This document shows, one piece after another, positions 1-7,800 of a DNA stretch of 10,205 nucleotides. Under the pieces are notes generated by a model. The model made no database searches, was not told where the DNA came from, and saw only the letters and a list, made by a program, of their open reading frames with translations. The DNA lies in NCBI GenBank assembly GCA_045539625.1, contig JAZQFS010000112.1, positions 1-10,205 of the forward strand, written 5' to 3'. The position numbers and the translations under genes are program-made. The DNA is from UMGS1387 sp045539625. GTDB lineage: Bacteria; Bacillota; Clostridia; Oscillospirales; CAG-382. Every line of letters starts with the position of its first letter. The stretch's first letter is position 1.

Positions 1-3000
1 TGCCTCCGAAGTAAAGTCAGCATACGAGCTTGGCTTTATGAACGGTCAGAGTGACACACTTTTCGCACCTAATGGTAATGTTACCGTAGCAGAAGGTATC
101 ACAATGGCAAGCCGTGTACACGCAATTTACAACGGCAAGACTATTGCTGAAGTTAAAGGCGGTAAGTGGTACGATATGTACATTGCTTATGCCAAAGAAA
201 ACGGCTTGATTACTGAGGGACAGTTTACAAACTATGACAGAAATATCATGCGTTATGAAATGGCTGTAATGTTTGCAAATGCAATGCCCGACGATTACTT
301 TACTGCAAAGAATGACATCAAGGATATTCCCGACGTTGCCGAGACCGAGGAATATTATGATGACATTGTTATGCTGTATAAGGCAGGCGTTGTAATGGGC
401 AGTGACGATTACGGTAACTTCTATGCTACCAATCCCATTACAAGAAGCGAAACTGCAGCTATCATCAACAGAGTTGCTCTTCCCGAAAACAGAAAGGAAG
501 GTACTCTTAAGCAGTACGGCGACAGAAATCCTGCGGTTTACCTTATTGAAGACGAAAACATGACAAGACCTCCCAGAAACATCACTTATATTGCTTCGGG
601 TTGGACTTACGAAAATCCTGATAATGCTTCAAGAGATAAGAAGGACTTCAGCGAGCCGAAGATTTATGACGTTTCTTCGACCTCCAAGGTTGTAATGCGT
701 AAAGAAATTACAACAATAACGACAGGCATGGTCGGCTTTGAAGCTTTGTATCATGTTACTGCTTCCGGCTCAAGATTCTACTTTGAAGACCTTGCAGGCA
801 ACAAAGTATTTGAGATTGCCCACAAGGATAAGGTGTTCTATGCCATCGGCAAGGAAGAAAAGGCAACACCTTTCTCTATGAGCGGCGGCAATATTAACCT
901 TAAGCTTGAAATGGATCTTGATAAGAAGTCTGTTAAGGTTATATTAAACAACACAGATGCAGGTACATACGAAATGGCTGATTTTGCAGACATCTCAAGA
1001 GTTGTATTTGCTTCCACCGAAAAGGATATGCTCAACGCTTCCCTTAACGGTGTATTTATGTACTGGAATTACGACGTTAACGAAGACTTCCGTCTCGGCT
1101 ATGCTGATAATGCACCTTATGGCTGGGAAACAGAAAACGTGCTCATCAAAAAGCTTAACAGTGACTCTGATACACTCAGTGCCAACATCAACGGCAAGGG
1201 TAAGGCTGTAAAGAAGTTTGATAAGGTTACTGATAAGTTTGTTTATGAAACATACTTCCTCGTTCTTGACGGTCAGGATGCAACTCTCGCAATCAAAAAT
1301 GGTGACAAAACTGCTTTCGCAATCAACGCTAAGAACGGTGAAATCAAGACTGCTGACGGTAAGCTTGTAAGAAAGTATTCAAAGGGTGTTTGGCAGCAGG
1401 TGAGAGTTGAGGCAGATACAGCTGCTGATACTGCACTCGTTAAAATCAACGGCAAAGACTGTCTGACAGTGCCCTTCACAGAAGACGGCATTGATGCAGT
1501 TGAAATTTCTGCTAACGGCTCAGGTAACTTCTACTTTGACGATGTTATGGTGTTCAATACATTTGAATATCCCGATTACTGTCCTACACCCGTTCCCGTA
1601 AATGACGACGAATGGTACAGCGGTATGAGCATCTGCTCACTTTGGAGAGAAGGCTCTCATTACGGCTGGGACTGTATTGCTCCTTATGAAGATGTAACAC
1701 CCGTTATCGGCTACTACGATGAAGGTATTGCCGAAGCTATGGACTGGGAAATCAAGTTCATGGTTGAACACGGCTATGACTATCAGAGATTCTGCTGGTA
1801 CTACGGCGGACATAACGAACATATCAAGAAACCCAGACTTTGCGACGATGCAATTCACGACGGCTACTTCAATGCAAAGTATTCCGATATGCTTGGTTTT
1901 ACCCTGATGTGGGAAAATGCAGGCAGTAAAGGCACTAAGGATGAATTCTACAATAATATCTGGCCTTACTGGGTTGACTGGTACATTTCCGACTCAAGAT
2001 ACTTCTGTATTGACAATAAGCCCGTTATCACAATCTATCAGCCTACATATTTTAAGGAAATAATGGGCGGAGTTGAAGGTGTTAAGGAAGCCATCAAGTT
2101 TATGGACGATGAATGTAAGAAGCTAGGCTATGACGGTATCATCGTATATGTAAGCGGTTCTACAGGCACACCTGAAACAAATAAGGAACTTGCGGATAGC
2201 GGATATGATGCAAAGCACGCATATCACTTTGGCGAGCTTGCATACGATCCCGAGTATCAGAAGGACAGAATGAATGCTGAATTTGATGCAGGCTTTATCA
2301 CATTCTCCGCAAGTGCAGGTATCGGCTTTAACGACATCGGCTGGACTGAAACAAGAACTCCTCTTTCAACTGCCGAACAGTTTGAAGAAATTCTTCGCTG
2401 GTCAAGAGATGAATATCTGCCGAGATACGCAGATCGTGACGTTGAAGAATGGCACACTAAGAGCATTCTGACCAACACATGGAACGAATTCGGTGAAGGT
2501 CACTACGTATTCCCCACAAGCCTCAACGGCTTTGGCTATATGGACGCACACAGACACGTGTTCTCCTCTGTAGCTGATACTGCCGACACAAAGCACTTTG
2601 ACGTTTATCCTACAGATAACCAGAAGTCAAGACTTGGATTCCTCTATAACACAAGACTTGCTCCCATGAGAAAGACATATTATGAGGAAACCAACGAGTC
2701 GGGCTATGAAGATCTCATGCCTGTTAAGAAGTGGGACTTTGAAAAGGCTGAAGACTGTGCAATGTGGGCGGCACTTGCAAAGACAACAGCTCCGGTGTAT
2801 GATGCTGAAGAAAAGGCACTTGTAGGTGAAACACTTGAACGTGATGGTCACATCAAGATGTATAACGTACCCGAAAACTTCTTCAAGGCTGACGGTGCTA
2901 AGTGGCTTCACGTTAAGATGAAGCACCCTGACGGCTCAGGTGCAACCACGGCTGAGTTCTACTTTACAAATGATACCAAGGGCGGTTATACAGGTTCTAT

Positions 3001-4627
3001 GGGTAAGAGCTTCTCCGTTATTGCTGACGGTGAATACCATGACTACTATGTAGATATGTCAAAACTTTCCACATGGTCGGGCGACATCAAGTCCATAAGA
3101 TTTGACCCCTGTAACGTAGCTTGCAAGTACTATATTAAGACTATTGAGCTTCTGTCAGATGTTTCTGCTAATTCTCTCAACTTTGATGTTGACGGCGTGG
3201 TATTCTCCTTTGATGACAAGAGCTATACTGTAGAAGGCGATGAATTCTATATTGAGGCAAATCCCACAACAGGCTTCTATAACCTCCACCAGTTCTACTA
3301 TGAGTGGAACAGATGGAACGGCACACTTCTTCTCAGAACAAATGACGGTACACAGTTTGACTTTGTTGCAGGCAGCGACAAAGTGCTTGTAAACGGCAAG
3401 GAAGAAAAGCTTAAGAAGGCATTCAGCGTTGATGACGGTCTTTGCGTGCTTCCCATCAAGTTCATTTATGACAAGGCAGGCTATGACTATAAGGTTGACG
3501 GTCAGAATGTTAAGGTAAATGTTCGTGCCGAAGACCTTCAGGCTGCACTTGATTCAAGAGTTGTCAATGAATTTGAATTCAATGTTCCGGGCGATATCGA
3601 AGGCTGGACACTTGGTTGTGCATCGGGTGGTGTTGCCAACGGTGCTGTAACATTTACATCTACCTTTGATGATAAGAATCAGAGATACGACCCTCAGTTC
3701 ATCAATAACAAGATTAAAGTTGATACAAAGATTTACGAAAGCGTAACAGTAAGAATCAAGCCGGAGTTTGATAACAGCGACGGCGGAACGGATACAAAGC
3801 TCGGTATGTACTTTGTGACAACACTTGACACAGTGATGAACGAAAAGAAGAATGTCAAGGTTGACCTTGCAACACTCACTCCCGATGCTGAAGGATTTGT
3901 TCTTGCAACTATTGACCTTAAATCACATGAATTGTGGCAGGGTGTATGTACAACAGTAAGATTTGACCCGTCCAACAGAGCAGGTACATTTACTGTTGAC
4001 TATGTACGCTTCAACATGAACCCTGACTACAAGGAAGCTGCGGAAGCTGCTGCAAGAGTTGAAAAGGAAGCTGCCGAAAAGCTCAAGCTTGCTGATGAAG
4101 GACAGCCCTTCTATGTAAAGAATGCCGATGCAGAAATCGCAAGCATCGCAGATGAATTCGGTAACGGTGCAAGTAAGATTTATGTTGTTGATGATGACTT
4201 ACGCGAAGGCAACAAGGCATTCCTTATCACAACCGACAAAAAGACTACAAAGATTTGGACTTACCTTGTAATTCCAACTCGCTTCAAGCCCGGTGTAACC
4301 TATAAGGTTGACTACGAGTGCAGACTTATCGGCGACCTTGACGGCAATCCTGCAGAACAGGTTTCCATTTGTCCCAACTTCCGTTATACAGACTATCAGG
4401 CAGACGGCTCTGTCAAGGAATCCATGGATCACCCCTTAGGCGGATTTAAGATTTCCACCGGTGACGGCTGGACAAAGCAGTCTGTAACACATACCGTTAA
4501 AGCGGATTCACCCATGAGAATGGCTGATTCATTTACAATCTTCTCGTCTCCCACAGAAAAGGACGGCGTGGTTACAAATTACCAGTATATGATTGACAAT
4601 ATTGTTGTTACGGTCGTTGAACCCTAA
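1..4627 (+). CDS. SLH-anchored, multi-domain GH99-like (WbsX-type) surface protein, 5'-truncated by the window edge
   Basis: Reading is open from base 2 with no stop until TAA at 4625-4627. The ATG at 38 is an internal Met: the codons before it encode ASEVKSAYELGF, matching gene 2 from residue 49, so about 48 codons (signal peptide and start of SLH 1) lie upstream. Modules by nucleotide: rest of SLH 1 to ~145; SLH 2 ~158-325; SLH 3 ~317-490, with TRSETAAIINR; two concanavalin/LamG-like sandwiches ~600-1080 and ~1080-1585, the second ending in a GNFYFDDVMVFN strand; GH99-like barrel ~1606-2650, with GYYDEG at 1709-1726, FCWYYGG, and WNEFGEGHY, whose Glu codons are 2486-2488 and 2495-2497; beta-sandwich ~2720-3165; Cu-amine-oxidase-N-like domain ~3170-3520, with FYYEWNRWNG; beta-sandwich ~3550-4020; Ala/Glu/Lys-rich helical linker ~4021-4100; CBM4/9-like sandwich ~4105-4620. 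In the GH99 family a Glu-x-x-Glu pair is catalytic; that it works here is inference. Likely an exported surface glycosidase or glycan binder, substrate unknown. The SLH assignment is secure; the sandwich boundaries are approximate. Confidence 0.95.
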   Translation, partial: ASEVKSAYELGFMNGQSDTLFAPNGNVTVAEGITMASRVHAIYNGKTIAEVKGGKWYDMYIAYAKENGLITEGQFTNYDRNIMRYEMAVMFANAMPDDYFTAKNDIKDIPDVAETEEYYDDIVMLYKAGVVMGSDDYGNFYATNPITRSETAAIINRVALPENRKEGTLKQYGDRNPAVYLIEDENMTRPPRNITYIASGWTYENPDNASRDKKDFSEPKIYDVSSTSKVVMRKEITTITTGMVGFEALYHVTASGSRFYFEDLAGNKVFEIAHKDKVFYAIGKEEKATPFSMSGGNINLKLEMDLDKKSVKVILNNTDAGTYEMADFADISRVVFASTEKDMLNASLNGVFMYWNYDVNEDFRLGYADNAPYGWETENVLIKKLNSDSDTLSANINGKGKAVKKFDKVTDKFVYETYFLVLDGQDATLAIKNGDKTAFAINAKNGEIKTADGKLVRKYSKGVWQQVRVEADTAADTALVKINGKDCLTVPFTEDGIDAVEISANGSGNFYFDDVMVFNTFEYPDYCPTPVPVNDDEWYSGMSICSLWREGSHYGWDCIAPYEDVTPVIGYYDEGIAEAMDWEIKFMVEHGYDYQRFCWYYGGHNEHIKKPRLCDDAIHDGYFNAKYSDMLGFTLMWENAGSKGTKDEFYNNIWPYWVDWYISDSRYFCIDNKPVITIYQPTYFKEIMGGVEGVKEAIKFMDDECKKLGYDGIIVYVSGSTGTPETNKELADSGYDAKHAYHFGELAYDPEYQKDRMNAEFDAGFITFSASAGIGFNDIGWTETRTPLSTAEQFEEILRWSRDEYLPRYADRDVEEWHTKSILTNTWNEFGEGHYVFPTSLNGFGYMDAHRHVFSSVADTADTKHFDVYPTDNQKSRLGFLYNTRLAPMRKTYYEETNESGYEDLMPVKKWDFEKAEDCAMWAALAKTTAPVYDAEEKALVGETLERDGHIKMYNVPENFFKADGAKWLHVKMKHPDGSGATTAEFYFTNDTKGGYTGSMGKSFSVIADGEYHDYYVDMSKLSTWSGDIKSIRFDPCNVACKYYIKTIELLSDVSANSLNFDVDGVVFSFDDKSYTVEGDEFYIEANPTTGFYNLHQFYYEWNRWNGTLLLRTNDGTQFDFVAGSDKVLVNGKEEKLKKAFSVDDGLCVLPIKFIYDKAGYDYKVDGQNVKVNVRAEDLQAALDSRVVNEFEFNVPGDIEGWTLGCASGGVANGAVTFTSTFDDKNQRYDPQFINNKIKVDTKIYESVTVRIKPEFDNSDGGTDTKLGMYFVTTLDTVMNEKKNVKVDLATLTPDAEGFVLATIDLKSHELWQGVCTTVRFDPSNRAGTFTVDYVRFNMNPDYKEAAEAAARVEKEAAEKLKLADEGQPFYVKNADAEIASIADEFGNGASKIYVVDDDLREGNKAFLITTDKKTTKIWTYLVIPTRFKPGVTYKVDYECRLIGDLDGNPAEQVSICPNFRYTDYQADGSVKESMDHPLGGFKISTGDGWTKQSVTHTVKADSPMRMADSFTIFSSPTEKDGVVTNYQYMIDNIVVTVVEP
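2..520 (+). repeat. SLH-coding block, copy A of a dispersed direct repeat
   Basis: This 5' coding block aligns without gaps to 4964-5482 (copy B). At protein level I count 24 differences in the 161 residues from 38 to 520, about 85% identity. Its first 145 bases also align without gaps to 10061-10205 (copy C), with 19 base differences by hand count, about 87%. The similarity falls off abruptly just after the GTLKQYG codons at 500-520. Confidence 0.85.
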
Positions 4628-4646
4628 GCTTTAATTTCATCAAACG

Positions 4647-4675
4647 GCGGACTGCGAAAGCGGTCCGCTTCTTTT
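4647..4675 (+). terminator. Strong rho-independent terminator of gene 1
   Basis: GCGGACTGC (4647-4655), a GAAA tetraloop (4656-4659) and GCGGTCCGC (4660-4668) form a 9-bp GC-rich stem with one G-U wobble. The tail TTCTTTT follows directly (4669-4675). It lies 19 bp after the stop codon of gene 1 and should separate that gene's transcript from gene 2. Confidence 0.93.
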
Positions 4676-4755
4676 ATAAAAAATGTAAAAATCGTTCATT
4701 CGGCATCAAAAGTCGCTTAAAACGTATCAAGATTGTTTTGTGTTTTATTTCCTAC

Positions 4756-4784
4756 TTGATTTGAAAAATCAGTTGTGATAAAAT
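4756..4784 (+). promoter_or_regulatory. Sigma-A-type extended -10 promoter of gene 2
   Basis: TTGATT (4756-4761) is spaced 17 bp from TAAAAT (4779-4784), which is preceded by an extended -10 TGA (4776-4778). The same arrangement, TTG then 17 bp then TGATATAAT, precedes gene 3, which supports this choice. Transcription would start near 4791, leaving a leader of about 30 nt. An overlapping alternative is TTGAAA (4761-4766) with TGTTAT (4784-4789), also at 17 bp; sequence alone cannot exclude it. Confidence 0.65.
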
Positions 4785-4791
4785 GTTATCA
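4757..4791 (+). promoter_or_regulatory. Two adjacent perfect inverted repeats over the gene 2 promoter, possible operator
   Basis: TGATTT-gaa-AAATCA (4757-4771) covers the -35 region and TGATAA-aatg-TTATCA (4776-4791) covers the extended -10 and predicted start. Both have perfect 6-bp arms with the same TGAT/ATCA ends, and their centres are about 19.5 bp apart, close to two helical turns. That geometry suits a dimeric repressor binding one face of the DNA. No regulator is encoded in the window, and AT-rich DNA yields short palindromes by chance, so the role is inferred. Confidence 0.4.
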
Positions 4792-4806
4792 GTAAAAATT
4801 ATAAAA

Positions 4807-4812
4807 AAGGAG
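4807..4812 (+). promoter_or_regulatory. Ribosome binding site fixing the gene 2 start
   Basis: AAGGAG at 4807-4812 sits 7 nt before the ATG at 4820. This spacing, and the signal peptide that starts at that Met, decide the start codon. Confidence 0.9.
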
Positions 4813-4819
4813 AATTGAA

Positions 4820-7800
4820 ATGACAAAATCCTTTATTGCAAAGCTAACGGCTTTTTTTGCTTCTGCAGTGCTGTTATGCACGGCATCTTTTGCCGCCGGC
4901 TTTACTAAGACAAATGAATACAAAGAGGGAACTTTTACCGATGTTCCTGTCAGTGCCTGGTATGCAGCCGAGGTAAAATCTGCATATGAGCTTGGCTTTA
5001 TGAACGGTAAAAGCGACAATGCTTTTGTTCCTGACGGTAATGTGACCGTTGCCGAGGGTATTACCACGGCAAGCCGTGTTCATTCCATCTACAACGGCAA
5101 GACAATCGCAAATGTTTCGGGCGGAAAGTGGTATGATATGTATATTGCTTATGCCAAAGAAAACGCACTTATCGCCGACGGTCAGTTTACAAATTTTGAC
5201 CGAAATATTATGCGTTACGAAATGGCGGTGATGTTTGCAAATGCAATGCCGAAGGAATATTTTACGGCTAAGAACGACATTAAGGATATTCCCGATGTTG
5301 CACAGACTGAGAAATATTACGATGACGTAATGATGCTTTATAAGGCAGGCGTTGTAATGGGCAGTGACGATTACGGTAACTTCTTTGCAACTAATCCCAT
5401 AAAGAGAAGTGAGACTGCTGCTATTATCAACAGAGTTGCGATTGCCGAGAACAGAAAAAGCGGCACTCTTAAGCAATACGGTCTTCGTGAGGAAGCCTTT
5501 TATCTTATAGATGATGACGATATGATAGGCGGCGGTACAACAGGAGGCGCCATGCTTGCCTCTGCATGGAAATATGAAAACCGCTTCAATCCCGAAAAGA
5601 AGGCTGATTCTTCCAACTCCAATGTACTTAAGGACTCAAGCTTTGCAGGCGGCACCTACATTCACCGTGACCTTACAACACGTGACCACGGTGTGATTAT
5701 GCTTGAAACTGCATTTGAAAAAAATAATTACGGTGCTCAGGTGATTTTTCGCGACAGTGACGGAAATCTTTTGTTTAAGCTTTCCGACAATTCAGAGGAC
5801 GGACTTTTGTATGCCGAGGGTGACAGCAAGGTCAAGACCGATTTCACAATGAAAAAGGGTACGGTTGAGCTTTACTGTGAGCTTGACCTTGACAGCAGAA
5901 AGGCACTTGTTGAAATAGATGATAAGCAAATCGGCATCTTTGATATGTCAAAGAAGGCAAAAGATTTGTCAAGAATGTCCTTCGGTACAGGCGATGAAGA
6001 AACAGGAAATCTTACTGTCAAGTTCTGCCATATGTACACAAATTACGCACTTAACGACACCTTCCGTATGCAGAAAAACGGCGAAAAGCCTTACAGATGG
6101 GTTGTTTCCGAGACTGTTAAGATTGAAGAAATGATGTGCGACACCGATTACGGCATTGCAAAAATTGAAAACAGCGGCAGGGCACAAAGAAGCTTTGACA
6201 AGACAGATTCAAAATTTGTTTTTGAGACCTATGTATTGACAGATAAAACACAGCAGGGCAGCGTGTCACTTTATAACGGCGATAGCTGTGCTCTCAAGGT
6301 TGATTTTGACGGTACACAGTTGTCCTTTGGCGGGAAGAAGCTTAAAAACTATACTGCAGGTGTTTGGCAGCTTATAAGAATCGAAGCCGACACCGATACG
6401 GATAAGGCTCTTCTAAAAATTAATAACAAGCCTTGTATGACAGTGGATTTTACTGCCGACGCCGTTGACTCGGTTGTAATAGAGGCACTTGGAACAGGAA
6501 ACGTAAGATTTGATGATGTGCTTGTGTTCAACACTTATGATTATGCCGACTACTGTCCCGTGCCTGTTCCCGTAACAGATGACGAATGGATAGTGGGTAT
6601 GAGTGTGTGCTCGCTTTGGAGAGAAGGAACACACTTTGGCTGGGACGCTGTTGCACCCTTTGACGAGGCAACTCCCGTTCTCGGCTACTATGACGAAGGT
6701 ATTCCCGAAGTAGCTGACTGGGAAATCAAATTCCTTGTAGAACACGGCTACGATTATCAGCATTTCTGTTGGTATATGGGACTTGCGGAGAATGCGCCCA
6801 TCAAACAGCCAAGACTTGGTGATGCCATTACCGACGGCTATATGAACGCAAGGTATTCAAATATGCAGGACTTCTGCATAATGTGGGAGAATGCAACTGT
6901 TGAAAAGGATATAACAGATGTATTCTACAAGCACATCTGGCCTTATTGGGTAGACTGGTATTTTACTGATGACAGATACCTTGTTATCGATAATAAGCCT
7001 GTACTTTCTCTTTACAGATATGAAATGTTTGTGACAGGCTTCGGCGGTTATGACGGGGCAAAGAAGGCTATTGATTTCATGAAATCCGAAATCAAGAAGA
7101 TGGGCTATGACGACCTGATTGTGGTATTCCTTAACAGCGGCTCTGATGCTGCACAGAATGTAAAAATGAATCAAATCGGTGCAGATGTACTTCTCAACTA
7201 TTCCTTCGGCTCGTACAGCTATGATCCCGAAGTTCAGAAGGGTGCAATGAATAAGGCATTTACCAACGGCGGTATTACGCTTGTGCCCTGTGCAAGTGTA
7301 GGCTTCAACAGAGTTGCATGGGTTGGTCCTCCCAGATATCCTTATATCACTCCCGAGGATTATAAGGCTCTTCTTCAGTGGGAAAAGGACGATTATATGC
7401 CTCGTATTGCTCAGCGTGAAACACAAAACTCATGGATTAGCAAGATGGTGTTTGCCAATACCTGGAATGAGCTTGGCGAAGGACATTACCTTATACCTGC
7501 AAACCTTGCGGGCTTCGGTTATATTGACGCAAACCGTGCTGTGTTCTCTTCTGTTGCAGGCAAGGATGATAAGGCTCATTTTGATATTGTTCCTACTGAC
7601 AATCAGAAGGCAAGACTTGGTTATCTTTTCCCCGCAAAAACAAACAGAATCAAGAGAACATACCTGATTCAGAACGAATCAAGTGCCGATAAAGAATTTG
7701 AAATAGTACACAGCTGGTTCTTTGACAATGAAGAGTCCGTTAAGCTGTGGAAGAGAGCACATCACGTTGATTCACTTGGCTATAATGACAGCGAAACTGC

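Noticed and set aside
38..40. ATG at 38 as the start of gene 1
   Set aside because: It has no ribosome binding site, the frame is open upstream to the window edge, and this Met aligns with internal Met61 of gene 2.
4820..4900. Lipoprotein signal at Cys20 of gene 2
   Set aside because: The residues before the Cys are LL rather than the small residue a lipobox needs at -1, and gene 3 has no Cys in the same region.
4874..5476. 200-codon minus-strand open frame inside gene 2
   Set aside because: It lies wholly opposite the conserved SLH-coding block, has a Cys/His/Ile-rich low-quality composition and no recognisable domain; it is an antisense shadow.
6857..7426. 189-codon minus-strand open frame opposite the GH99-like domain
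   Set aside because: It overlaps strongly conserved coding sequence on the + strand and resembles no family I know.
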